A program made the translations under genes and the position numbers. From assembly GCA_964520045.1 (NCBI GenBank), contig CAZFMJ010000064.1:1-16989 (forward strand): a stretch of DNA of 16,989 bases, written 5' to 3'. Source of the stretch: CAZFMJ01 sp964520045. Its GTDB lineage: Bacteria; Elusimicrobiota; Elusimicrobia; Elusimicrobiales; CAZFMJ01. The stretch's first letter is position 1. Each line of letters starts with the position of its first letter. Below are positions 1 to 6,643 of the stretch, piece after piece. A model generated the notes under the pieces. That model worked only from the letters and a program-made list of their open reading frames with translations. It was not told the DNA's origin and did no database searches.

Positions 1-3000
1 CTACAATCCCGCCTGTGATAAGCACTTTGCCGTTAGGAAGCAAGGTGGCTGTGTGTTCGTATCTTGTGGTTGTCATCGCCCTTGTCGCCCGCCATTCCGG
101 GTCAATGAGGAGGGGATAGGTAAGGCCGGTGTCATCAAAAATTAGAAAAATTAGGGACAGACACCATTTATCAGGCTGTCCAGCGGCCCAGCGACCCAGC
201 GACCCAGATGCCAGTTCTCTTTCTTCTCTGTCATTCCCGAACGCTTTAATCGGGAATCCATTATGAGTCTGGATTCCTGCTTCCGCAGGAATGACGGCTC
301 CGCTTTTTACCGTCTCCCGTCTACCATCCGCCCCCTCTTGCCTTCCGTCTACCGTCTTCCGTCTTCCATCTCCCGTCTTCTCAATTTTATAGCTTCCTTG
401 AACACTTTTTCCCTTGCTGTCAAATACAATCGGAGGCGTGAGCTCCAAAACCGTTTTTCCTGTTTTTCGACTTATCACTGAAAGATTTTTGCCGTGTAAA
501 GTAAATCCCCGCACATTTTCATTCCCTTCAAGTTTGTATTTAAAAACGGTTTTGTTTTTTTTACGCAGTAAATACATCTTTTCCATCTGCCCCCGTCCCG
601 CGATATAAATTACGTCGGTATCAGGATATGCGCCCTTGTAAACGATTATCCCCTGCTCTATCTGCGCCGACACGGAAACCGTGTTCTCTGATACCGGAGT
701 GATATACACCTGGTAGGAGGAGGAGTCACCGGACACAGGTTGCCCAGCGACCCGGTTGCCCAGTTGCCCAGTGCCTCCCCCTCCCTTAATCCCTCCCCCC
801 TCTGCGGGGGAGGGTGGGGTGGGGGGCATGGAAAGCTCTATACCGACTGTTCCGTATTCCTTCGGAAAAAAGAATGACGGAACACCGGCATTGTTTCTGC
901 CTTCTCTTTTTGCCAATGCCTCCACCGCCTGCCTTTCTTCGGGCTTCAGCGCGCCGAATACCCGCATGGAACCCAAATAACCTTCCTTAGGCGTGAAACC
1001 GGTAAGTGGTAAATCTGTGGGAATAAATTCCGTTCCAAATCCCATTTCAAGTTTAGCGCCTATCTGCGGAAATTTCTCCCGGATGATTTTGGTAACATCA
1101 GGATCGCTCATGGGAGGCAAAACTGCTTTCGTCTGGATTCCTGCTGTCCTGTTGTCCTGCTGCCCAGCGGTCCCGCTGTCTCGCTGTCCCATTCCTTCCT
1201 TAGAGGCTTTGAGAATGGGGCGGTCCAAACTCACTGCCTTTACGGATGGTTTGGACTGTCTAGCGGTCCAGCCGTCCAGCCGCCCAGCCTTCTTCCCGTC
1301 TCCCACCTTCTCCAATTCCACTTTCGCCAGCTGCCAGTTCGGATTGTATTTAAGCGTCTCCCGCAATTCCCTTTCCGCGTCCTTTATGCGTCCGGCGTCC
1401 TTGTAATAAAGCGCGAGATTATACCTCACTCTTATCTGATCGGGATAATTTTTAAGCAGTCCCTCGCAGATTTCAATCGCTTTGCCGGTATCCCCCGAAT
1501 AAGAATACGCCGCCGCAAGATTATTTGCAATATCAAGATAACTTACATTCCCCCCCCACTCCTGACTGTACTGCAGGTCGGAATCACGGCGTATTCCTTC
1601 CGGCCCGCTTGCTATCGCCTGATCCCGCCGGAAACCTCCGCGCATTCCCGCTGTCCGGGACTTCCACCTAAGCGCCTCCTCCAATGCCTGTATCGCCGCC
1701 TTATAATTTCCCCCCCTCAAATACACAACTCCCAGCTGGGAGAGCGTCTCGGGAACATTTACTTTGGTCTGAAGCGTCTTGCGGTAGTTTTCTACCGCAG
1801 ACTGAAGATTGCCGTCCTGCACGGCTATCCGCCCCAAATCACGGCTGGCCTCCCAATAATCAGGGTCTATGGCAAGCGTAAGCTCAAATTCCTTGGCCGC
1901 TTTTTCAAATTCGCCCATCCCCGCCCACTGCCGGCCCAATCCGTAATGCATCCTTGCGCTCTGCGGAGAGGTTTTAAGAGTGGCCTGCACCAGGGCCATG
2001 GCGCTTCGCCAATCCTGCGCCCTTAAGGCGGTAAGCAGTCCGAAAACCGCGACAAGCATAACCGGAACTATCTTGAACCGCTTATTCATCATAAACAAAG
2101 CAAATTCACCCGCAACAAAACTAAATCCCATAACAGCCGCATACGCGAAACGCTCGGCCATTACCGCCTTTATCGGAATGATATTTGACACAGGCAGAAG
2201 ACCGGTAAAGAAAAACAGTATCCCGAAAGAAAGCGCGGGCCTTTTGCTCCGCATTCTCACGGCGAGAATTAAAAGAGCCGACAACACGGAGCAGGAAAGC
2301 ATTACGCGCGGATCAAAAATAGACCTGCTTACAGGCAGTAAATATTCAAGGCTGAGGTGATACGGCCATACCATAAGCCTTGCATAAGTAGCCAAACCCT
2401 TTGTCATGGTAAGCATCGTAAGGTAAAAACTGCCCGCCCAGTAATACGTCTGGCTCATTTTGCCCAGCATCGCGGAACGAAGTAGAAGGTAGACGCCGGT
2501 GACGATAAAATATGGAAGAGCCTTTAAGAAGACGGAAGGCAGGCTGAAGGCTGTCCGCCAAACCGCCACGGCGGATCCGCCAACGCTGTAGTGGCGGAAA
2601 GGCTGAAGGCTGAAACAGTGTTGCTCATCAACTGACGGCGGGACGGCGGGACGGCTAGACTGCTGGACTGCTGGGCTGCTGGGCTGCTGGGCCGCTGGGT
2701 CACTGGGCCGCTGGGCCTCTGGTGTCTGGTGATTTTTTAATTCCGTTTCCCGTCTACCGTCTACCATCTCCCGTCTACCGAGAAAAGATTCCCATAAAAT
2801 CAGGACAAGCGGAAGAACAACCGCGAATTCTTTCGACAGCAGAGCCGCTCCGAAACAAACCAATGAAGCCGGCGAAGCATGCCCCTTTGAAATATAAAGC
2901 CAAAAGGCCCAAAGAAAGAATAACCCGGCCAATAAATTAGACCGGCTGGAAACAAACACCACCGATTCAACCTGAACGGGATGCGCCAAAAACACCGCCG

Positions 3001-3577
3001 CCGTAATCAACGCGGGAAACAATCCTCTTTCCCATTGTGATTTCTCGGGTAGATGGTAGACGGTAGACGGTAGACGGGAAATGGGGAAAGAAGAAACGGA
3101 AGATGGAAGTATTGAGGAAAAAAATTTCAGGGCTATAAAAAACAGCAGAATTGCGTTTAAAATATGCAGAAGCGCATTAAGCAGATGATAGCCGAAAGTA
3201 TTCAGCCCGCCCAACGCATGGTTTACGGCATACGAAAGAGTGACCAGCGGCCTGTAGTTGTCATGCGCAAGCTCCTGATCATAAGCCAAAGTTCCGGGGT
3301 CCGTAAAAAATGAAGGCAGGTTTTTAAGGCTCCGTATGGACTCGTTCAGCAGAACGAAAGAATCGTCGTCATACACGAAAGGATAATTCAGAGACGGACC
3401 GTAAAGAAGCGCGCCGAGCAAAACCAAAACGCCGAGGCAGAGACGGATCATCTTTCGCTCAGACATCGGCTTTTTTTCAGTCGCTGCGGGGGCGCATTCC
3501 TTTTCATTCCCTCCTGAAGGAATACTCCCGCCGGCGGGATCTTCCGCCGCCTTGGGTTCTTCGTCTAATGGGCACAT
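1..3577 (-). CDS. TMTC-like PMT/TPR membrane protein continuing into a kelch region; partial, runs off left edge
   Basis: The frame is open from ATG 3577 to the window edge (1192 codons, no stop). Residues 1-43 are hydrophilic. The first membrane helix (about 44-64) is followed by the acidic motif YDDDS (69-73), as in the TMTC/PMT superfamily of dolichol- or polyprenyl-sugar-dependent O-glycosyltransferases. YRPLVTLSYAVNHALGG (108-124), HPVQVESVVFVSSRSNLLAG (199-218) and SKEFAVVLPL also fit TMTC proteins. Hydrophobic segments continue to about 515, then TPR-like helices (about 518-755). TMTC proteins normally end there. This one continues through an unrecognised segment (about 819-1065) to YPLLIDPEW (ending at W1162) and a kelch-type blade containing HTATLLPNGKVLITGG. 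Low-complexity in-frame inserts lie at about 158-178, 267-350, 757-775, 796-814, 917-947 and 1066-1146, and each matches a DNA repeat found elsewhere here. The membrane and TPR assignment is firm; the joined kelch protein could be a real fusion or a degenerating gene. Confidence 0.8.
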   Translation of the reverse strand, partial: MCPLDEEPKAAEDPAGGSIPSGGNEKECAPAATEKKPMSERKMIRLCLGVLVLLGALLYGPSLNYPFVYDDDSFVLLNESIRSLKNLPSFFTDPGTLAYDQELAHDNYRPLVTLSYAVNHALGGLNTFGYHLLNALLHILNAILLFFIALKFFSSILPSSVSSFPISRLPSTVYHLPEKSQWERGLFPALITAAVFLAHPVQVESVVFVSSRSNLLAGLFFLWAFWLYISKGHASPASLVCFGAALLSKEFAVVLPLVLILWESFLGRREMVDGRRETELKNHQTPEAQRPSDPAAQQPSSPAVQQSSRPAVPPSVDEQHCFSLQPFRHYSVGGSAVAVWRTAFSLPSVFLKALPYFIVTGVYLLLRSAMLGKMSQTYYWAGSFYLTMLTMTKGLATYARLMVWPYHLSLEYLLPVSRSIFDPRVMLSCSVLSALLILAVRMRSKRPALSFGILFFFTGLLPVSNIIPIKAVMAERFAYAAVMGFSFVAGEFALFMMNKRFKIVPVMLVAVFGLLTALRAQDWRSAMALVQATLKTSPQSARMHYGLGRQWAGMGEFEKAAKEFELTLAIDPDYWEASRDLGRIAVQDGNLQSAVENYRKTLQTKVNVPETLSQLGVVYLRGGNYKAAIQALEEALRWKSRTAGMRGGFRRDQAIASGPEGIRRDSDLQYSQEWGGNVSYLDIANNLAAAYSYSGDTGKAIEICEGLLKNYPDQIRVRYNLALYYKDAGRIKDAERELRETLKYNPNWQLAKVELEKVGDGKKAGRLDGWTARQSKPSVKAVSLDRPILKASKEGMGQRDSGTAGQQDNRTAGIQTKAVLPPMSDPDVTKIIREKFPQIGAKLEMGFGTEFIPTDLPLTGFTPKEGYLGSMRVFGALKPEERQAVEALAKREGRNNAGVPSFFFPKEYGTVGIELSMPPTPPSPAEGGGIKGGGGTGQLGNRVAGQPVSGDSSSYQVYITPVSENTVSVSAQIEQGIIVYKGAYPDTDVIYIAGRGQMEKMYLLRKKNKTVFKYKLEGNENVRGFTLHGKNLSVISRKTGKTVLELTPPIVFDSKGKSVQGSYKIEKTGDGRRKTVDGRQEGADGRRETVKSGAVIPAEAGIQTHNGFPIKAFGNDREERELASGSLGRWAAGQPDKWCLSLIFLIFDDTGLTYPLLIDPEWRATRAMTTTRYEHTATLLPNGKVLITGGIV
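141..173. repeat. TAGGGACAGACACC element inside the TMTC-kelch gene
   Basis: The segment carries TTAGGGACAGACACCATTTA, also present at 6471-6490 and twice at 9107-9160. It is read in frame on the minus strand as DKWCLSLIFLIF, between a composite repeat block and the kelch region. The sequence is directly visible; an origin by mobilisation is inferred. Confidence 0.8.
174..208. repeat. Octamer tandem repeat (CAGCGACC type), in frame
   Basis: Three 8-bp units (CAGCGGCC, CAGCGACC, CAGCGACC) plus a partial unit. The minus-strand gene reads it as LGRWAAGQP. The unit is not a multiple of three, yet the frame is kept across the whole block. Related tracts lie at 737-772, 1138-1190, 1254-1288 and 2633-2730. 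Confidence 0.8.
231..295. repeat. Two adjacent REP-like hairpins, in frame
   Basis: Hairpin 1 has arms ATTCCCGA (233-240) and TCGGGAAT (250-257). Hairpin 2 has arms ATTCCTGC (273-280) and GCAGGAAT (285-292) around a 4-nt loop. Translated on the minus strand they give VIPAEAGIQ and GFPIKAFGND, peptides I recall as typical of translated ATTCCC/GGGAAT repeats in many bacteria. A third copy is intergenic at 6877-6901. Confidence 0.85.
309..381. repeat. Heptamer tandem repeat (CCGTCTA type), in frame
   Basis: Degenerate 7-bp units (CCGTCTA, CCGTCTT, CCATCTC, CCCGTCT) run over about 70 bp. The minus-strand gene reads them as an Arg/Gly/Asp-rich stretch containing GDGRRKTVDGRQEG, residues 1066-1090. 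The block opens a roughly 82-residue composite insert between SYKIE and FDDTGLTYPLLIDPEW. Confidence 0.85.
737..772. repeat. Octamer-type repeat, in frame
   Basis: Degenerate TGCCCAGC/TTGCCCAG units give GTGQLGNRVAGQPV in the minus-strand gene. It adjoins the G-rich hairpin at 774-830, forming a composite insert over residues 917-947. Confidence 0.75.
774..830. repeat. G/C-rich hairpin repeat with quadruplex motif, in frame
   Basis: Arms CCCTCCCCC (791-799) and GGGGGAGGG (806-814) form a perfect 9-bp stem with a 6-nt loop. The plus strand at 806-826 has four G-runs separated by single bases, a canonical G-quadruplex pattern. The minus-strand gene reads the block as PPTPPSPAEGGGIKGGGG. Confidence 0.75.
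1138..1308. repeat. Two octamer/heptamer repeat tracts flanking a short unique stretch, in frame
   Basis: Tract 1138-1190 has degenerate CTGCTGTC/CCCAGCGG units and is read as GQRDSGTAGQQDNRTAG. Tract 1254-1308 joins octamers (GTCCAGCC) to a heptamer-like piece (CCCGTCTCCC) and is read as GDGKKAGRLDGWTARQ. Between them lies a short unique segment, SLDRPILKASKEG. The pair sits exactly between the TPR region and the second half of the protein. Just beyond, GGATTCCTGC (about 1135-1143) resembles half of a REP hairpin. Confidence 0.7.
1560..1660. repeat. Probable in-frame insert inside a TPR
   Basis: The TPR helix AIQALEEALRWKS is followed by about 32 atypical Arg/Gly-rich residues (FRRDQAIASGPEGIRRDSD) before the next TPR-like helix resumes at YLDIANNLAAAYSYSG. 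The DNA contains CATTCCCGC at the edge, like the REP arms elsewhere. No second full copy is in the window, so the repeat status is inferred. Confidence 0.4.
2531..2780. repeat. Composite repeat block (four classes) inside the TMTC domain, in frame
   Basis: From high to low coordinates the block holds a heptamer tract (2742-2780), a long octamer tract of CTGGGCCG/CTGGGCTG units (2633-2730), GGCTGAAGGCTGA (2601-2613 and similar at 2541-2552), and a hairpin with arms CCGCCAC (2563-2569) and GTGGCGG (2591-2597). The gene stays open, gaining about 80 residues (267-350) between WESFL and LKALPYFIVTGVYLLLRS, which TMTC relatives usually carry much closer together. Confidence 0.8.
3047..3105. repeat. 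Heptamer repeat in opposite orientation, in frame
   Basis: Tandem GGTAGACGG-type units on the plus strand, inverted relative to 2742-2780. The minus-strand gene reads them as SRLPSTVYHLP (about residues 158-178) in the loop after the helix ILNAILLFFIALKFF. Confidence 0.85.
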
Positions 3578-3591
3578 ATCCGGTACCAAGT

Positions 3592-3621
3592 ATTATATAG
3601 TAAGTTCGGATATACATGCAA
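3592..3621 (-). promoter_or_regulatory. Sigma70-like promoter for the TMTC-kelch gene
   Basis: On the minus strand a -35-like TTGCAT (3621-3616) and a perfect -10 TATAAT (3597-3592) are 18 nt apart. Transcription would begin near 3585, only about 8 nt before ATG 3577, giving an almost leaderless message. There is no convincing Shine-Dalgarno before 3577. TTG 3589 or ATG 3466 are alternative starts. Confidence 0.5.
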
Positions 3622-3650
3622 CCGCGAGGAGACATCGGACCGGCTTTATA

Positions 3651-3679
3651 TTGACGAAAGGCACACAATGTATTATACT
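3651..3679 (+). promoter_or_regulatory. Sigma70-like promoter overlapping the toxin start
   Basis: TTGACG (3651-3656) and TATACT (3674-3679) are 17 nt apart, close to consensus. The expected first transcribed base is near 3686, which is the G of an in-frame GTG codon of the toxin gene. If used, the ATG at 3668 would lie upstream of the transcript. Confidence 0.5.
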
Positions 3680-3970
3680 ATTGACGTGAAATACTTTTCG
3701 TGGAACGGGCGGAAAAATGAGCAGTTAAAATCGCAGCGCGGCGTGAGCTTTGAGGAAGTTGTTTTTCATATTCAGCAGGGCTCGGTCCTGGCCATACTGA
3801 AACATCCCAGCGAAGCAAAATACCGCGGACAACAGATTTTTGTAGTGGAGATGAATAACTACGCATACCTGGTTCCATTTGTAGAAACAGAACGGGAGAT
3901 TTTTTTAAAGACGGTTATTCCAAGCCGCAAGGCTGCTAAAAAATATCTGCGAGGTGGTTTCGATGACTAA
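3668..3970 (+). CDS. BrnT-like type II toxin
   Basis: A 100-residue protein read from ATG 3668, which has GAAAGG seven bases upstream. An in-frame GTG at 3686 would give a product starting KYFSWNGRKNEQLKSQRGV, closer to how BrnT-like toxins usually begin. The pattern W-N-x-x-K-N followed by GVSFEEVVF and a C-terminal KTVIPSRKAAKKYL fits the BrnT/DUF4258-like group, which has a RelE-type fold and acts as a ribonuclease that slows translation. The next gene overlaps by 8 bp and looks like its antitoxin, with the toxin-first order typical of BrnTA. The pair is probably autoregulated from the promoter at 3651-3679. The exact toxin subfamily and activity are inferred. Confidence 0.65.
   Translation: MYYTIDVKYFSWNGRKNEQLKSQRGVSFEEVVFHIQQGSVLAILKHPSEAKYRGQQIFVVEMNNYAYLVPFVETEREIFLKTVIPSRKAAKKYLRGGFDD
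3951..3957 (+). promoter_or_regulatory. Ribosome binding site that fixes the antitoxin start
   Basis: GAGGTGG lies five bases before ATG 3963 and inside the last codons of the toxin gene. This favours ATG 3963 over the in-frame GTG at 3954, which falls within the Shine-Dalgarno itself. Confidence 0.6.
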
Positions 3971-4226
3971 AATGACCAAAGAAGAGCGGGATATCATGCG
4001 GTCTGCCGACCGCGGGGACTGGAAGCCGGTACGCCGACTGAAAACTAATATGCGCCGTTATAGCGCATATGCCCGCGCAACCTTCCAGAAAGACAGAAGG
4101 ATAAATATCCGCATCTCGTCTAAGGATTTGGAGGGGGTGCAGAAAAAAGCTTTAGAGGAAGGCCTGCCGTATCAGACGCTGATTTCCAGCATGATTCACA
4201 AATATATTTCAGGAGCATTGACCTAA
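3963..4226 (+). CDS. BrnA/CopG-like ribbon-helix-helix antitoxin
   Basis: An 87-residue basic protein starting at ATG 3963. The C-terminal half (about 44-84) contains RRINIRISSKDLEGVQKKA and EGLPYQTLISSMIHKYISG, the strand-helix-helix pattern of CopG/BrnA-like antitoxins that bind operator DNA as dimers and neutralise the partner toxin. The N-terminal half is charged and would be the toxin-binding part. It overlaps the toxin gene by 8 bp, so the two are translationally coupled. The glycosyltransferase gene begins 15 bp downstream and could be read through from the same transcript. Confidence 0.7.
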   Translation: MTKMTKEERDIMRSADRGDWKPVRRLKTNMRRYSAYARATFQKDRRINIRISSKDLEGVQKKALEEGLPYQTLISSMIHKYISGALT

Positions 4227-4240
4227 GCAGTTAAATCAGA

Positions 4241-6346
4241 ATGAAAATACGGAATTGGATCGATGATATCTCTGAAAATTATATTTTGGCGGCTATCCTT
4301 TTAATTTTTTTATTCTTCGGTTTGACTAGAATCGGGAATGTGGGCGTGCAGTATGATGAAATACTTTTCGGCAATGCCGCGCTGGGCAAAATCGACAATA
4401 CATTTATAGCGCGGGAATTTTTAGGCATACCGACGCTCCTGATGGCGCATATCGGAGCGTTGAAAGCTTATTTATATTACCCAATATTCGCCTTATTCGG
4501 AGTGTCGGCGGAAACGATAAGGATACCCGCCGTCATACTGACTCTTTTTTCAGCCTTTGCGCTTTACCTGCTGTCCGCGAAAATTTTCGGCAAAAAAACC
4601 GCCCTGCTTGCGGTATTGTTTTTTGCCCTGTCCCCCTCCGTAATACAGCATACCCGTTATGACGTAGGGCCCAACGCCATTGAGTTATTCCTCAAAATAA
4701 TTTCGTTATACCTTGTCCTCCTGCTGTCGCAAACCCGAAAACTTCGATACGCGGCGCTTCCGGTTTTGGCGGTGTTTGCCGGCGTATTCAACAAACTTAA
4801 TTTTATCTGGTTTCTTAACGGTCTGCTTGTTTCTTTAACCGTTCTGCATTTTAAGCCCCTGCTGAATCTGGAATTTCAGGCCGGAAAAAGAGAGCTCAAG
4901 CTTCCTTTGATTCTATCGGCTGGGTTCGGCCTTTCCTATTTGTACTGCTTTTCAGCGGTGGGCGGATATAACGCGTCGGGATATGTGAGTTTGTCTGCAT
5001 TAAAACTTAATTTTGCGGTCGTCAGCAATAACCTCATCGGCGTATTGGACGGCACGGCATTTTATAATTACGCCTTCGGAAATTTACAAAGCGTATGGGC
5101 TCCGTTTTTTGTCTGGGCCGTGATTTTAATAATTACGGCCGGTTTTCCGCTGAGCATCCGGAGCTCGGATATAAGAAATTCTCAAAAAACCCGGTATTAT
5201 CATTTCATACTGCTGAATCTGGTTTTGACGGTTGTTCAGATATATTTCACCGGACTTGCCATCGCCTCATGGCATGCACTGACCATATTTCCGTTTATTT
5301 CCATCGCCATGGCGTATTCGCTGCGCCTGCTTTATGATTTCTGCAAAAAACGCCTAAAATTTGAGGGATTAAGGCTTACAGCAGCGTTTCTGCTGATTAT
5401 ATCGGCCTTAACCGCCTACAACATAGGCATAAACCTGAAATATGTTTCAGCCTGTAATTTCCCCCCGAAAAATCATTCATGGTCGGCTGAAATTTACAAT
5501 CTGATAAATTACGCGAAGGAAAGGCCGGAAAAATTTATATCTCTTGACTGGGGAACCCATACCCAGCTGATCGCTTTCACCGGAGCAAAAAATAAATTTT
5601 ACGAACTGCTCTGGATACTAAACGGCGCGGGCGACGCGGAAAGCAGAAAGATCTTATTTGAAAACTGCATGGACGGCGCGGATAACCTTTTTATAATGCA
5701 CTCTCCGGAAACTTCCAGCTTCATTAATCCGAGGAATAATTTTTTCGAAACGGTAAAAGAGCATAATCTTGAGGCGCAAAAGGTCAAAGAGTTCAGGGAA
5801 TCCGGAGGCAGGGTAATATTTGAAATTTACAGGGTGGGAAGTCCTCTGCCGTCTTCCGCCGTCCGGCAGGAAACCGGGGAGGGGGCGGTATGGCGAAACC
5901 CCGATGCGCGGGAGGAAGCAGCTCCGCCCGCTCTGCGGATAGAGCCAGCGGACGGCGAAAATACCGAGGTCAGGCGGTACCAACAGCCTTTCGTTTTAAG
6001 CCCCGGCTCCGGTTATCATATCAATGTTCCGAAGTTTATATGCGATGAAGTCAGGCTGTCCCTGCATTGCGCATGGCCGTTCGGCAGGAGCTGGCTGGCG
6101 AAAACGCAGGTTAACGTCATTATACTTTACGATTCTACGGAGAAAGCGACTAAAGCCGTTTTTTTCGCCGACGACAATCCTTCCGGCAGAGAACTGCGGG
6201 TTTCAGCCGGGCCGTACCCGATAAAAGAAATTATCGTCACCGTCAGGCCGCCGGACACATTTTATCCGTATCCCGAATCCGCCGTTTTGCGGGAAATAAC
6301 ATTTGTTGCCTATAAAAAACCGGAGGCGGAGACGGCGAAAAAATAA
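4241..6346 (+). CDS. GT39/ArnT-like membrane glycosyltransferase with C-terminal beta domain
   Basis: A 701-residue polytopic membrane protein. The first helix (about 14-31) is followed by Y38-D39-E40, matching the catalytic acidic residue after helix 1 in PMT/ArnT (GT-C) enzymes, which move a sugar from a polyprenyl-phosphate carrier at the periplasmic face. RIPAVILTLFSAFALYLLS and a following ALSPSVIQHTRYDVGP are also PMT-like. Hydrophobic segments run to about residue 400, then a soluble part. Residues 581-697 form a beta-rich domain with CDEVRL, YDST, PYPIKEIIV and EITFV, shared with the protein at 10784-12811. Residues about 533-575 are low-complexity and may be a decayed repeat insert. 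No Shine-Dalgarno is visible before ATG 4241. The acceptor (lipid, glycan or protein) cannot be told. Confidence 0.8.
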   Translation: MKIRNWIDDISENYILAAILLIFLFFGLTRIGNVGVQYDEILFGNAALGKIDNTFIAREFLGIPTLLMAHIGALKAYLYYPIFALFGVSAETIRIPAVILTLFSAFALYLLSAKIFGKKTALLAVLFFALSPSVIQHTRYDVGPNAIELFLKIISLYLVLLLSQTRKLRYAALPVLAVFAGVFNKLNFIWFLNGLLVSLTVLHFKPLLNLEFQAGKRELKLPLILSAGFGLSYLYCFSAVGGYNASGYVSLSALKLNFAVVSNNLIGVLDGTAFYNYAFGNLQSVWAPFFVWAVILIITAGFPLSIRSSDIRNSQKTRYYHFILLNLVLTVVQIYFTGLAIASWHALTIFPFISIAMAYSLRLLYDFCKKRLKFEGLRLTAAFLLIISALTAYNIGINLKYVSACNFPPKNHSWSAEIYNLINYAKERPEKFISLDWGTHTQLIAFTGAKNKFYELLWILNGAGDAESRKILFENCMDGADNLFIMHSPETSSFINPRNNFFETVKEHNLEAQKVKEFRESGGRVIFEIYRVGSPLPSSAVRQETGEGAVWRNPDAREEAAPPALRIEPADGENTEVRRYQQPFVLSPGSGYHINVPKFICDEVRLSLHCAWPFGRSWLAKTQVNVIILYDSTEKATKAVFFADDNPSGRELRVSAGPYPIKEIIVTVRPPDTFYPYPESAVLREITFVAYKKPEAETAKK

Positions 6347-6643
6347 AAAACAGCATACCCACGGGGACGGCAAAAGATAGTTTTCAAACGAAGACGCAAA
6401 GAAGATTTGCCACAAAAAGCACAAAGGACACAAAAAAGGGAAAATAGGGACAAGGAAAATAGGAAGAAAATAGGGACAGACACCATTTATAAATGGGCCG
6501 CAAAGACGCGCAAAAGGCACAAAAAGAACGGCAAAGAAACAGTTGAGATATTCACGCTAAGGATGCAAAAGCACAAAGCAATAAGGTTCTTCCGGCTTCC
6601 CAGCGGGTAAATCAACCGCACTGTCATGAACGCTACGGGGCAG
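6347..6643. repeat. Intergenic repeat tract: CAAAGACGC / CACAAAAGGCAC units
   Basis: No gene is supported between 6347 and 6919. This first part is A-rich and built of degenerate units such as ACGCAAAGA, CCACAAAAAGCACAAAGG, CCGCAAAGACGCGCAAAAGG and GGATGCAAAAGCACAAAG. The same unit types recur at 9050-9275 and 12830-12925, and in reverse complement at 6812-6866. Short open frames here are repeat translations. Confidence 0.75.
6466..6496. repeat. TAGGGACAGACACC element with palindromic core
   Basis: AATAGGGACAGACACC is followed by the perfect 14-bp palindrome CCATTTATAAATGG (6483-6496) and then by GCCGCAAAGACGCG. The same order of parts occurs at 9131-9175, so the composite behaves as one unit. 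Confidence 0.8.

Noticed and set aside
309..381. CRISPR-like array
   Set aside because: The units are 7-8 bp, contiguous and degenerate, with no spacers and no cas genes nearby.
263..2940. Several plus-strand open frames of 60-137 codons
   Set aside because: All lie antisense to the continuous minus-strand TMTC-kelch frame and show only repeat or Pro/Ser-rich sequence.
3954..3962. GTG start for the antitoxin
   Set aside because: It lies inside the GAGGTGG ribosome binding site that serves ATG 3963.
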